DNA of 64,000 nucleotides. It comes from Anomaloglossus baeobatrachus (taxonomy: Eukaryota; Chordata; Amphibia; Anura; Aromobatidae). The position numbers and the translations under genes were made by a program. The DNA lies in NCBI RefSeq assembly GCF_048569485.1, contig NC_134354.1:397768680-397832679 (forward strand), written 5' to 3'. Shown here piece by piece: positions 1-11,009 of this stretch (the first letter of the stretch is position 1; every line of letters begins with the position of its first letter). The notes beneath the pieces were generated by a model. That model was not told the origin of the DNA and made no database searches. It saw nothing but the letters and a program-made list of their open reading frames with translations.

Positions 1-102
1 TTAGTGGTGTCGTTATAGTGTGGGCAGGCGTATCTAGTCAATACAGAACTGCCCAACACTGTGAATGGTACAGTGACAAGACCCTACTATTTGAATAACA
101 TA

Positions 103-791
103 CCGTAATTTTCAGATTATAAGAAACGCTTTTCCTCCCAAAAGGTTGGGAGGAAAGTGAGGGGTGCATCTTATAATCTGAATGTAGCTTTCCGGGGTGA
201 TGGAGAGGGGTCGCAAAAGCCAGGGGAATGCTGCGGTGGCTGTGCGGGGTCTGCAGAGGCTGTGCTTGGTCTGCAGCAGCCGGTGCTAGAGCGCCTGTCC
301 AGGGCCTCCTGCGGCTGGTGCTGGAGTGGCTGTGTGGGGTCTCCAGCGGCTGGACTGGTGCTGCAGGGCGAGCAGTGAGGACTTCAAATAATGCCGTCCG
401 GAGTTGGCGCATGCACAGATGGAGCTCTCAGCTCAAGCACTCATCTGCGCACTGATCTCCCCACAGTGGACTTAAGGAAAATAGTGCACTTGCGAAGATG
501 AGATCTCGGCTTGCCATTGAGCCAAGAGCTCAATCTGCGCTGACTCCGGGCGCCATTTTTATGAAACCCGCCACCTCCACAGCCCGAGCCCCAGCACAGC
601 TGACCCAGCCGCCACAGTTCCAGGCTCTGCCGCAGCAACAGTATAGCCTATAGTTTTTGGGACACCCACCGCTGCTGCCTCCTCCGGTAAGATTATAAGA
701 CGGACCCCATTTTTTTTTTTCACTTTTTTTTTTACTCTGAATTTGGGGTGCGTCTTATAATCTGGTGCGTCTTAGAAATCGAAAAATACAG
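103..791. mobile_element. TA-flanked MITE of the 'TATAAGACGCACC' type
   Basis: Short inverted ends (CCGTAATTTTC on the left, the complement of CTGTATTTTTC on the right) are bounded by TA on both sides. Inside each end lies a second inverted block around 'attataag..cgc' and 'gcgtcttataat'. The middle is GC-rich and encodes nothing recognisable. TA duplication fits the Tc1/mariner superfamily, but no transposase is present, so the family is an inference. A diverged fragment of the same end sequence is visible near 28745-28795. Confidence 0.6.
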
Positions 792-841
792 TAATTAACC
801 CAGTCATTGTGCATCTGCATGAACAACACAGGCCTAAAAAC

Positions 842-892
842 CAAATAGAAAAAAGTGGATGGCACTCACCATAGCTTTAAAAACTTCTCCTT
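842..892 (-). repeat. Inverted-repeat fragment flanking the LINE
   Basis: The block 842-861 matches the inverse complement of 3354-3374 (CATCCACTTTTCTTCTATTT region), and 874-892 matches the inverse complement of 990-1008. The 2.5 kb CR1 sequence therefore sits between pieces of a palindromic repeat. The 'gagtgccatccact' sense reads like the end regions of other foldback composites in this window, which I suspect to be Penelope-related. The second inverted match lies just inside the LINE boundary and may mark a rearrangement. Confidence 0.45.
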
Positions 893-949
893 CATTCTGT
901 TATAATATTAAAATATTATAATATTAAAACACAGCCGGCAGAGGATGAG

Positions 950-2749
950 ATGTGGGCCCAGATGAGCTGCGTCTGTGGCCTGCACAATAAAGGAGAAGTT
1001 TTTAAAGCGATCAAACTAAATCCCAAACTATTCTTTAATTATATAAACAGAAAAAAGATTAAAATTGATGGTGTTGGCCCTTTAAAGAATAATGAGGGTA
1101 AAATCATAGAAAGCGATGTGGGAAAAGCAAATGTTTTAAATACTTTTTTCTCAACTGTGTTCACACAGGAAAAGCATATGCCAGGGGAAATGCAGAGTGA
1201 TCATGTAAATGCCCCATTAAGTATGATCTGCCTAACCCAGGAAGAAGTGCAGAACCGACTTAGTAACATTAAAATTGGCAAATCACCAGGCCCTGATGGC
1301 ATTCACCCTCGGGTATTAAGGGAGTTAAGTAATGTGATAGACAGGCCTCTATTCCTTTTATTTAAAGACTCTATAGAAACTGGGTCTGTTCCACTGGATT
1401 GGCGGGTAGCAAATGTGGTACCAATATTCAAAAAAGGGTGCAAAAGGGAACCTGGAAACTATAGGCCGGTAAGCTTAACATCTGTTGTGGGTAAAATGTT
1501 TGAAGGGTTTTTAAGGGATACTATTATGGAATGTCTCAATGTTAATAACTGTTTAACTCCATATCAACATGGATTTATGAAGGATCGCTCCTGTCAAACT
1601 AACCTGATCAGCTTCTATGAGGATGTAAGCTCTCACATGGACCGAGGAGAATCATTGGATGTCATTTATCTCGACTTCGGTAAAGCATTTGACACTGTCC
1701 CACATAAAAGACTGCTAAGTAAAATGAGAAAGCTTGGGCTCGGGGAAAATGTGTGTAGATGGGTAGGTAGCTGGCTTAGTGGTAGAAAACAAAGAGTGGT
1801 TATTAATGGTGCATACTCAGATTGGGCCAGGGTTACTAGTGGGGTGCCACAGGGGTCTGTATTGGGCCCCCTACTATTTAATATATTTATTAATGATCTG
1901 GTGGATGGTTTACAGAGTAAAATATCAGTATTTGCAGATGATACAAAACTATGTAAGGTAGTTAACACAAAGGAGGACAGTTTGCAACTACAGATGGACT
2001 TGAGTAAATTGGAGAATTGGGCTGAAAAATGGCAAATGAGGTTTAACACAGATAAGTGTAAGGTTATGCACATGGGAAGGAGAAACAGATGCTACGATTA
2101 CTTACTAAATGGGAAACTGCTGGGGAAATCAGACATGGAAAAAGACTTAGGCATCTTAGTGAATAAGAATCTAAATTGGAGTGCCCAGTGTCAGGCAGCA
2201 GCCACCAAAGCAAATAGGGTGATGGGATGCATTAGAAGAGGTCTGGGGGCACGAGATGAAAACATCATTCTCCCTCTGTACAAATCACTCGTCAGACCAC
2301 ACTTGGAGTATTGTGTGCAATTTTGGGCGCCGGTGCTGAAGAAAGACATTACTGAACTTGAAAGGGTTCAGAGGCGGGCTACTAAAATAATAAATGGAAT
2401 GGGTGCATTACAATACACGGAAAGGTTATCAAAATTAGGTCTATTTACTCTAGAAAAGAGAAGACTTAGGGGAGACCTAATAAATATGTACAAATATATC
2501 AGAGGGCCATATAGAGATCTCTCCCATGATCTGTTTGTACCAAGGACTATGACAAGAACAAGGGGGCATTCTTTTCGATTGGAGGAAAGAAAATTCCTAC
2601 ATCAGCATAGAAGAGGGTTCTTCACGGTAAGAGCAGTGAGGCTCTGGAACTCTCTTCCTGAGGAAGTGGTGATGGCCAACTCACTGAATGAATTTAAGAG
2701 AGGAATGGATGCATTTCTTGTTAGCAAAAGTATAGAAGGTTATAAATAG
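950..2749 (+). CDS. CR1-type LINE ORF2 fragment: reverse transcriptase, N-terminus missing
   Basis: An open frame of 599 codons encodes the reverse transcriptase and C-terminal part of a CR1-clade non-LTR retrotransposon. Visible motifs in order are the 'KSPGPDGIHPRVLREL' block, 'NYRPVSLTS', 'YLDFGKAFDTVPH', 'GVPQGSVLGPLLFNIFINDL' and the catalytic 'FADD', followed by the 'W..KWQM.FN..KC' thumb region and the conserved C-terminal 'RG...F..R..R.WN.LP' block. CR1 ORF2 is usually 900-1000 residues; the apurinic endonuclease domain is absent, so the copy is 5' truncated, as is normal for LINE insertions. Homology appears to start near 'KLNPKLFFNY', so the first residues and the ATG are probably flanking sequence. 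No internal stop in 1.8 kb suggests a fairly young copy. Confidence 0.9.
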   Translation: MWAQMSCVCGLHNKGEVFKAIKLNPKLFFNYINRKKIKIDGVGPLKNNEGKIIESDVGKANVLNTFFSTVFTQEKHMPGEMQSDHVNAPLSMICLTQEEVQNRLSNIKIGKSPGPDGIHPRVLRELSNVIDRPLFLLFKDSIETGSVPLDWRVANVVPIFKKGCKREPGNYRPVSLTSVVGKMFEGFLRDTIMECLNVNNCLTPYQHGFMKDRSCQTNLISFYEDVSSHMDRGESLDVIYLDFGKAFDTVPHKRLLSKMRKLGLGENVCRWVGSWLSGRKQRVVINGAYSDWARVTSGVPQGSVLGPLLFNIFINDLVDGLQSKISVFADDTKLCKVVNTKEDSLQLQMDLSKLENWAEKWQMRFNTDKCKVMHMGRRNRCYDYLLNGKLLGKSDMEKDLGILVNKNLNWSAQCQAAATKANRVMGCIRRGLGARDENIILPLYKSLVRPHLEYCVQFWAPVLKKDITELERVQRRATKIINGMGALQYTERLSKLGLFTLEKRRLRGDLINMYKYIRGPYRDLSHDLFVPRTMTRTRGHSFRLEERKFLHQHRRGFFTVRAVRLWNSLPEEVVMANSLNEFKRGMDAFLVSKSIEGYK

Positions 2750-2759
2750 CATAATCTTA

Positions 2760-3345
2760 CAGGTAGATAGAAGAGCGACCAAGATTATTAGAGGAATGGG
2801 TGGGCTGCAATACCAAGACAGGTTATTAAACTTGGGGTTAGTTAGTTAGGAAAAACAAAGGCTTAGGGGGATCTAATCACAATGTATAAATATATGAGGG
2901 GACAGTACAGAGACCTTTCCAAAGATCTCTTTACACCTAGGCCTGCGACTGGAACACGGGGGCATCCGCTACGTCTTGAGGAAAGAATGTTTAATCATAA
3001 TCACAGATGAGGATTCTTTACTGTACGAGCAGTGAGACTATGGAGCTCTCTGCCGTATGATGTTGTATTGAGGGATTCACAAGTAAAATTTAAGCAGAGC
3101 CTGATCGCATTAATTGAAAAATATAATATTACCAGTTATGTATATTGGATTTTATGACAGGGTGTTGATCCAGGGAACTAGTCTGATTGCCGTATGTGGA
3201 GTCAGGAAGGAATTTTTTTCCGCATTGTAGCTTATTTGACACATTGGGGTTTTTTTGCCTTCCTCTGGATCAACATGTTAGGCTACGGGTTGAACTAGAT
3301 GGACTTAGAGTCTCCCTTCAACCTTAAAAACTATGAACTATGAAT
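2760..3345 (+). mobile_element. Second CR1-type LINE 3' end (related subfamily)
   Basis: Immediately after the first ORF the sequence restarts at the 'QRRATKIIRG' region of CR1 ORF2 and runs through a degraded C-terminus into a CR1/L2-like 3' end ('gccttcctctggatcaac' then 'gaactagatggac'). It therefore duplicates the last ~110 codons of the preceding copy but belongs to a diverged subfamily. It contains in-frame stops. This is either an older CR1 tail into which the younger copy inserted or a template switch during target-primed reverse transcription. Confidence 0.75.
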
Positions 3346-3499
3346 CATAAGTGCATCCACTTTTCTTCTATTTGATTTGAATGACTAACACATGCTGAAT
3401 GGCTAGGATAGCGCACCATTGTTTAGCAACATTTTTCTACTCCTCTATCATATCCCCCTTACAACTGGGTTTGCCATATGTAGTGGTTGAGGAACTGTT

Positions 3500-4133
3500 T
3501 CTCAATTTTTGAACACAGGCCTAATTTCATCTTCATGAATGGCAATGCTTCAGTACATCAAGGTCACATCATTAGAGATCATCATTGAGGTCATCATCAT
3601 TAGAGCTGCTGGAAACTGGGGTGTCTCAAATAGAGTGGCCTGCATTTTCTCCAAACCTAAATCCCATAAAAAAAAACCCTATTGAATCAGCTGAGTCGCC
3701 ATATAACTCTACACCAGAACCTTAATGCCCTTCAAGAAAAGTGGAATGCCATGCCTCAGCAGACAATAACTCAATTTGTGAGCAGCATGAAATATTGTTG
3801 TTTTGTGTGTGTTTTCTATGGATCTAATAAAATTACTCATTATTCTATTGGATGTGCACCTCTATTATGTGTGACCCTTTTCTCCAAATGAAATATTGTT
3901 TTCAAGCTGTAATTGACGTTCAAGGCCACATGACACATTATTGACATTTTTTGGTGTGGGTATACCCACCACTGTTGTTGGCTTTTGTTTCAATAAATTG
4001 TTTGAGATGAGGAAATCACCATTGCATGTATCTACTTTCATGATAAAATATTGTAGAGTGAACTTTTTACGTTTTACATAAATTTCACCTGAAAGTTAGA
4101 TATCCCTAACTTTTTGTGAGTAGTGTATATGAG
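3500..4133 (+). pseudogene. Tc1/mariner transposase 3' fragment with right terminal repeat
   Basis: Translation in the plus frames gives scattered blocks of a mariner-type transposase: 'NASVHQGHIIRDH' (equivalent of the second catalytic block), 'EWPAFSPNLNPI' (third catalytic block), 'LQEKWNAMPQQTI' and 'AVIDVQGHMTHY'. Several stops and frame changes separate them. The right end 'CTAACTTTTTGTGAGTAGTG' followed by TA is a typical mariner-like terminal repeat read from inside. The left end is lost. Dead fragment. Confidence 0.6.
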
Positions 4134-4294
4134 GCCTATACAATTTAAATGTCTAAAATAATGAGCTCACACTTAGAATCTGTGTATACTGTATACTCTG
4201 TAGCCCCTTTATTATTTTCATCTACACAGCCTCTTGAGAAATGAAATGTGCTACTACAGAGATCATTTAAAACCTACATTCATACTGTGTTTCT

Positions 4295-5265
4295 ACCAAA
4301 ATAAAACAGGGTCTTATATTATTTTTGGCTCCAAAAAATGCACGAGGGCTTATTTTCAGGGGATGTTTCTTATTTTGTATTGGCGTCAGTGATTGGGTTG
4401 CCTGTTAATGGGAAATGAATATTCACCCCCTTCCCTCACCCACCCCTCTGTGCTGGCATCTGTGATTAGAATGTGTGTTAGTGGAAATTAATATTCACCC
4501 TCTTCCCATCCATACTCCAGCCTACTCCTCTGTGCTGGTGTCAGTGATTGGAATGTATGTTAATCAAGAATGAATATTCACCCCCTCCCCCCAACTATAA
4601 TCCCGCTTACCCCTCTGTGCCATCGCCAGTGATCGGAAAGTGTGTTAACTGCAAATGAATATTTACTCCATTACCTCACCCATATTCCCACCCACCTCTC
4701 TGTGCTGGCATCAGTGTTTCAGTAATTGTCGTATTACTGCTCGAGAATCGCATCGTAATCCTTGGACTGGCCAGAGGATATTCTGATCTGAGCTTGTCAG
4801 GGTGTATTTCGTTGCAGCTGTCAAACACAAGTGAGGAAAGCCGTGGATTGCGATACGATAAAATTGGGCAGTAATACGGCATTCTGACTGAATCACTGAC
4901 CCTGGCACATAGGTGAATGGTAATATTGGTGGTAAGAGGGTGAATATTCATTTGCCATTAACACACATACCAATCATGGACACCAGTGCAAAGGGGTGGG
5001 TGGTATTCTGCGTGGGCAAGGGGGTGAATATTCATTTTTCATTGACACAGACACACAGTTCCAATCACTGACTCCGGTGCAGAGAGGTGGGCTTGGGAAG
5101 AGGTGAATCATCATTTTCCACTAACTAGCTGGTATGTGACTATAAAATTCCAGGGATTACAGCAACACAATGGGGAAATGTGCACAAATAAAAGTAACAT
5201 ATCCTTAAAGGGTTGCCTGCTAGTGCTTTTTTTCGGGGTAGGTCTTATTTCTGGGGAAATTTGGT
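4295..5265. repeat. MITE-like element with forward and inverted ~95-bp units
   Basis: Ends resemble the vertebrate 'CAGGGTCTTATATTA..TTTTTGGCTCC' repeat, with a complementary 'gtaggtcttatttctgggg' at the right. The interior is built from a unit of about 85-95 bp containing 'gaatattcaccccct', 'cacccacctctctgtgctgg' and 'cagtgattggaatgtgtgtta'. About four units run forward (4375-4730) and about three run in reverse (4910-5130), with a unique spacer between. No coding sequence is seen. Confidence 0.6.
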
Positions 5266-5578
5266 AATTTTAGTTTATTCACAGTTTTGACAGTGTTGTG
5301 AAAAATTGTAGCAAAATGCAACTTAATTGCACAAAAGAATACACTCCAATTTGTGGCTAATGTGTGAAAAGGGAATCCACGGCCTACTGAAAGTTTGTTC
5401 TGTATGTTTAATAAGTGTACTACTTGGCTTTTTTTATTTTTAGATTAAAAAAAAGACTTCTGTCTATCAAGTTTCACCTTTCTCGACCAATTATATCCTC
5501 TCTTTTGCTAGATTATTTATAGCTCTTAATGCTATTTGGTAGTAAAGAGGCACCCAGCCCTTTTTTCAATGCTGATAG
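5266..5578. other. No gene seen
   Basis: AT-rich sequence between a repeat and a solo LTR. I see no open frame, RNA gene or clear repeat. Confidence 0.5.
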
Positions 5579-6810
5579 TGTCACGCCCTGGGCAAGCCAG
5601 GGGTCACAGGTCAAAACACCACCACACCCTACACCCCAGTTAGGAACATCTAGGCTAGCCAAAAATCCTTGTTGCCTTCCTCCAGGGGCTGGTGTTCACA
5701 CCAGGGGGTGGGCCAGGAGGTTGGCTCCGCCCACCGAGGAGTTCACAGCCCTGGAGGCGGGAGAACCAGGCAGATCAGTTAGGGAAGTGAAGGAGTAAAC
5801 AGCTAAGATGAGTTAAGGAAGTGAAAGTAGAAGGAAGTGAAGTGGTAGAGGAGCTGGAGAGAAAGAGTAAAAAGTGACAGTTGTGAAGCCTGAAGCTGGT
5901 CCGGGTGTGTGCCCCGGACTGAGAGACAGCAAGGTCAGCAGACAGCGGTGATAATCCGCAGGGGGACTGCTCGGAGGTTGCTGGAAGGACCGCGGACGGG
6001 TGGTGACCCGGCGGTCTGGAGCAGTATACAAAGAACAGTCAGCACCAGGGCAGGGGCCTTTCGGATCCCGGCAAGGCTAGGAGTCGCCATAATTTGCCAA
6101 ATCCGTCAGTGAAGGGGACAACTGTCTCCCAACAACCAAGTCCCGATTGAAGGCAACAGTCCAACCGTTACAGAGAGACACCGCCACCGCCAGGGCACCA
6201 GTTTCTCAGGGCCAGCGCCTGCGGGCAAAGTAGGGCTCCTCCGGCCCATATCCAAGCCGGGGAGCGGGTTACCGGTGGGAACCCATCGCAACCATCATCA
6301 TCTTAGGTGCAGGAAAAGGGACCGTCACCGTCAACTACTGGGGAAAGCAAGTGCAGCCGTCCGTGGGAACCGTCTTTCCAGCCGTGTGTTTTACCGAGAA
6401 CTGTGTCATCGTCTCAAGCTGAGTGAGTACCACAGTGCCGCAAGGCACAGAGCTGCCCCCGCGTCCCTGCATCCCACCAAGCCCTGCATCAACCCCCTCA
6501 TCACTGGGCCCGGGCATCACCAACCCCTACCCACGGAGGGGCAACACAACAACTAGCTGCTTCCTACCATCATTCCCGGGATCCTCATACAGAGCAGCGG
6601 TGGTGCCAACATATCACCACAACCGTGGGTGGCGTCACGGACAATAAACTATCCCAAATCCCAATCCCCTTTCACTCACGGGCGAGGAGCGCCGCTAGAG
6701 TCCCCGGGATCCGGCCCATCGCTCGAGCCACCAAGCAGCAGGCCGCAGCAGCCGCGGCAGCCGGACCCGAGCAGTGGGAGAGCGCGGCGTCCCCTCCTCC
6801 GCCCGCGACA
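5579..6810 (+). mobile_element. Solo LTR, related to 8199-9330 and 28907-30029
   Basis: The element starts TGTCACGCCC and ends GCCCGCGACA, and is bounded on both sides by ATAG, a 4-bp target duplication. It shares with two other copies the order of landmarks: a 5' CCTGG block, an internal 'gagtgagtac' block, a 'cgtgggtggcgtcac' block near the 3' end, and a GC-rich tail with a 'cggacccgagcag' motif. An AATAAA lies at about 6645, where a polyadenylation signal would be expected. No internal region is attached, so this is a solo LTR produced by recombination between two LTRs. It is GC-rich and fairly long (about 1.2 kb). Family: Ty3/Gypsy or retrovirus-like. Diverged from its sisters, hence old. 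Confidence 0.65.
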
Positions 6811-8013
6811 ATAGTGTTTGCCATTACTAACTCTTGTGATAGGGTATTCCACAATCTGACTGCTCTAACTGTAAAGAACCTATTTAACTGCCGAAATTAT
6901 CCTTCACCTACATATTTAAATGTCTCATGGTCCTTTGTAAGGTCATTATAATGTATAAAAATGGTAGTGCTCACTGTAATTTACACAATGCTGTGAATGA
7001 ACACAATACTCTAATCCTCACATTAGAGCCAGATGTCAGTCAGAGTTAGGGGCGCAGTTACAGCCAACTCTCACAATATGAGAGCGTTGAATGAACCTGT
7101 GCTGGAGCCACCTCTATAACTGGAAAACGAACACAGCCAGGAGGAATAAAGTTAATTTCCTTCCAGCAGCGGGACTCTAAGTGCGGGTACTGAGTAGGTT
7201 CAAAACATTATTAACCTGCAGATTAACCCCACCTATTGAGGATAATAGCGTTTTTTTCACATGAGAGGTTCCCTTTAAATTACACAATTTACTTAAGTAG
7301 TGTGTTAAATGGGGGTACTCCCTTGTTGCCAGAAACTACTTACCTTGTATATTGGATAGTGTGTATCACTTACTGGACTTCTGTCACTTGGATGTTTTTG
7401 CAGGCATCTCCAACTGTCATGGCAGTGTCAGGATCTGTGGAAACTACAGATTCTGACATTCTGCCTGCCTAGTTCTATGATGTCTGTGATCAGTGCAGGA
7501 AGATATGGGCGTCGGCCTACAGACTTAGGCAGGCTAGCAAGAGTTAATCTCTGCTGGGCTGCTTGTTAGTCTCTTTCATCACGTTCGCTCCCCTCCTATG
7601 TATGCTGGCTGGATTATTCCATTAATGCCAGCTATAGCTTACCTATACTGGTCTGGTGAGGTGTTGTGATCCAGACTTATTGGTGATTGTTGTGCATTAT
7701 TGCTGAGCAGTTGTGGTGTTAACCCTTGTTGTTTTTTTGTTGCTGCCTTCCTGCTTTTGCTTTTCTTCTTAATTTTTTACTTTTTGATACTGTGAGTTTG
7801 CAGCGTGTCTGAGTTTTGGTTTTCCCCTCTGTCTTAATCTATGTTTCCATCACTCTTCTGCCCCTTTCTTCCCGGTGGGGTTGGGTGGAGGTAACAGATC
7901 AGATATGGTCAGAAGAACAGTAAGTCACCGGACTCTGGCACTTCCTCCTTCAGAGGTGATCTGGAAGTCATGGATAGCCTATGGTCCCCTAGTGTGAGGG
8001 ACAGTATAGGAGA
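6811..8013. other. No gene seen; repeat debris
   Basis: Mostly unique-looking AT-rich DNA. A short inverted pair 'tgtcaggatctgtgg' / 'ctacagattctgaca' at about 7427-7461 may be a small foldback relic. No supported coding sequence. Confidence 0.5.
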
Positions 8014-8096
8014 CAAGAAGTTGTCATGATCTGACTGCAGGATAGCGAGGGACAGGGTCCCTCGCTATCCTGCAGTCACATCATGACAACTTCTTG
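8014..8096. repeat. Near-perfect 40-bp hairpin
   Basis: Arms 8014-8053 and 8057-8096 are complementary over 40 bases with a single mismatch and a 3-base loop (AGG). The arms begin CAAGAAGTTGTCATGAT and meet at GAGGGAC/GTCCCTC. No coding role is apparent. Such a clean palindrome implies recent origin or an internal deletion of a longer inverted-repeat element. Confidence 0.9.
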
Positions 8097-8198
8097 CTGT
8101 AGTTTTATCTGCTGCAGTTCTGCTATTCCTCTCAATGATGAGCTCTGCGCAACCCCAGCCTACCATTGCTTAACAGCTTTCTGCCTGTACTGTGCATA

Positions 8199-9330
8199 TG
8201 TGATGCCCCTGGACTATCAGGTCATCACAGGGTATTGCACAATCTGCCCTCCCGTGCAGTATCCACCTCCTTCTTGGTTTAGGGTCCCTAACTACATGGT
8301 GTTGACTATGTCAGCTAATCAAATCCTAGATACACCCTGCACCACACCAACCAAACACACCAGTGGACGGCTTGAGTGGAATAGGGTCGCCCACCTGGGG
8401 GGGTTGGAGAGAAGAGGTCAGGAGTGTCAAGAGGAGAGAGTTTGGTCTGAGAAGTGAAAGTGAGAGGAAGTCAGGAGCGGGGCTCCTGGGAAGCAATCTA
8501 TGTGGCAGACGGTGGTCTGGGCCTAGAGGAGCTGGACCTCCGGTCGCAGGGGATCGTGGCAAGGGGCATGGATCTGTCGAGGAGGACAGCCGGCGGCCTT
8601 GCACCATCACCGGGCTGGGACCAGGACATGACGGGGTACGTGGACCCTAGGTCGGGGAGTCGCTTCAGGCAACCTAATAATTTACCCGAGGAGAATGGAG
8701 CCTTCAAGATTCGCTCTCCACCCATTCCAAAATCGGGGCATTAGCGCAACGAGGGGGATAGGACTTTCCAATTCAAAATGGTCCAGAAAATTCCAAGTGT
8801 GAGCCCTGAGAGCTAGCTCCCACACTTAGCCATAGTGGGAAGCGGGACCCGGCAAGTTTCATACTACCGGGACCACCAAAGAAGTAAACTTAGTGCCAGG
8901 AGGCAAGTCATGGATCACCAGGCAGTACCATTGGGGATGGGACCCAAACTAAGCTCCCCTCAGCGGCATGGCGTCCAGAGACTTGTTTGACCAGTTGTCG
9001 GTGTCAGCTTAATGGACTGAGTGAGTACAACAGTGACCCCCTTGCATCCAACGGCACTCCCCCTACCATCACTGAGCCCCGGGGTATCCCCCCTACCTGT
9101 GGAGGGTCACAACACCTGGCTCCCCCATTCCATCATCCCCGGGTACTCCCAACTGCAGCGGTGGTACTCCTAATTACCACATACCACGGGTGGCGTCACA
9201 AACTCTATAATATCCCTTGTAAATACCCCCCCTTCATTTGAGTGGCCGCACGACCCTCGCATCCGGAGACCCTCGAGCCACTGTGAATCCGGATCCGAGC
9301 AGCTTGGCTGCAGGGCACGGGGGCGGCACA
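8199..9330 (+). mobile_element. Solo LTR with 4-bp target duplication
   Basis: Starts TGTGATGCCCCTGG and ends GGCGGCACA, with CATA directly on both sides. The terminal bases form the short inverted pair TGTG..CC / GG..CACA. It is closely similar along its length to 28907-30029 (for example the shared 'atcggggcattagcgcaacg' block and 'gagggggataggactttcc' block) and more distantly to 5579-6810. No gag or pol is attached. Family: Ty3/Gypsy or retrovirus-like LTR; the related minus-strand element at 21767-24706 carries a Gypsy-type integrase. Moderately old. Confidence 0.7.
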
Positions 9331-9834
9331 CATAGGCAGAAAGTTATCAATTAATGGTCAGGACAGGGGTAGCTGGAGCTCATGAATATCAGAACTCACC
9401 TAGTAGGAGCTTGTTATCACCTAGAAAATTAGCAGAGCTGCAGCAAATAAAACAGTGTACGAAGCAAGAAGTGAATCAGGGCTGTCCCTACTTTATGCCA
9501 CAAACCTAGTGACAGGTTCTCTTTAAAAGGAATTGTCCACTACTCAAACATCTTCTTCCTGCATACTACATTCTCCAGTGTAAAATAAAAATAATAAATA
9601 TGCCATATGGACTATCCTATTGGCATCCATTTTTCACAGATACATTACTATTCCAGAGCATAGGAAGCTTTAAATGGTCTGTAAATGATTGTAAATGAGT
9701 AATAACTTCCGAGAAAAAAAACGGATAGGATACGGACAGTATCCGTATGACAAGTAAAAAAAAAATTGTCTGGATGATAATAGGACTGATATTTTATACA
9801 CTAATGTGAAGGTGACTCTTCTCTTTTTCCATAG
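9331..9834. other. Presumed intron sequence, no gene seen
   Basis: Unique-looking DNA upstream of the exon-like block at 9835. Contains the common frog motif 'ctctttaaaaggaattgtccactac' near 9520, a likely MITE remnant. A pyrimidine tract precedes 9835. Confidence 0.45.
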
Positions 9835-9914
9835 ATCAAGCTCTCAAGCACTAGTTGGTGTTGGCTGCATCCTTCTAACACTGACGTTAAGCTTAGCTGG
9901 TGGAATTCTTACAG
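9835..9914 (+). CDS. Exon-like block encoding a transmembrane helix (host gene, unidentified)
   Basis: An 80-bp open block is preceded by a strong acceptor (pyrimidine-rich 'cttctctttttccatag') and followed by ACAG|GTCAGT, a good donor. Read in the frame that fits both sites it gives SSSQALVGVGCILLTLTLSL followed by AGGILT, a serine-rich start and then a hydrophobic stretch long enough to cross a membrane once. The exon ends one base into a codon, and the next exon-like block at 11010 begins with the two bases that complete a glycine. This agreement of splice sites, phase and hydrophobic character is the best host-gene signal in the window. I do not recognise the protein. It would be an internal exon of a small membrane protein; the start and end of the gene are not visible here. 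Confidence 0.55.
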
Positions 9915-10275
9915 GTCAGTACAATATTTATGCTGTACTAAATTTAAGTAAACAATATATGTCCAAAGAACAAGACATATGCAAAAAAATAGCCTAGCAT
10001 GTACACATGTTATGCATTTGCAGAGATTTCTACACTAAAAACTTGTTATACACACGTTTTTGCGTGAGATATTTTCACATTCATTAGAATTGGTGAAAAT
10101 GCTGCAATAATGCTGAATTGACTTGCTACAGATCTGAAACTACTTCAAATCTGCAAGGACAAAGATTTCAGGAATGTCCTTCACTTTTCTGAGGCAGTAA
10201 AACGCTAAATTTTTTGTCTGGGAAATATGTGCTTGAAAACATGCAACAATAACACAACACGTGAACATACCTTAA
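9915..10275. other. Presumed intron sequence
   Basis: Lies between the two exon-like blocks. AT-rich, no repeat with clear edges. Confidence 0.4.
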
Positions 10276-10624
10276 GACTATGTGCCCACGATCCGGACGC
10301 AGCATGTCCTCACCTCTGGGGCTGCGAGTCTCTTCCACAGGAGACCTCAGCTGTCCGTGTCTATGATCAGGGTACGGGCCGCTGCGGTCTTTGACTCTGT
10401 TCTCCCAGTGGAGAACACTCGCGGATCCGCAGCATAAAGTGACATTCTTGGCTCGAGAAGCCACACCACAGGTCAGTTTATGCTGCGGGCAAAACAAGTA
10501 CAGTGGGCACGGGATTTGTAGAAATCCCACCTAATGTGCTTGTACTGTACATCACAGAGTTTTGGACACAGCGAAAACGTGCTGCGTCCAAAACGCTGTG
10601 AACCTTGATCGTGGGCACATAGCC
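10276..10624. mobile_element. MITE with 'CTATGTGCCCACGATC' inverted ends
   Basis: The left end GACTATGTGCCCACGATC and the inverse complement of the right end GGCTATGTGCCCACGATC match almost perfectly. Length about 350 bp, no coding. It lies in the presumed intron between the exon-like blocks. The flanks TAA/TAC could be a decayed 3-bp duplication, which would place it in the PIF/Harbinger group, but this is not certain. Confidence 0.65.
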
Positions 10625-11009
10625 TACAGGGCTACTTTCTATTTTGTATCTATCTTGCTGTCTGAGATCAAAAAGACCTATATCAATAGATCATATGAAT
10701 ACAACATTGGAGATAGTAACCATTGTGGTGGTATACTGGGTATTTAGTTAGTCATTTAGAAAATATAAGAAGCTTGTAGGTACATATCTTATTTGGAACA
10801 TACGGTAAATCGCAAAATAGAAAATACTATATATTTTAAATACTTACTTTGTAGCCTAAATGCAATATTTCAGGATAGTTGTGGTCCAGTGCTAACTGCC
10901 CACCAGTTACAGGGCTACCTTACTCATTTTCTAGATATCCATTACCGTACATAAAACCACTTGTCTTCTGGATCATGCTGATTATTTTTCCAATTTAATT
11001 CTTCTACAG

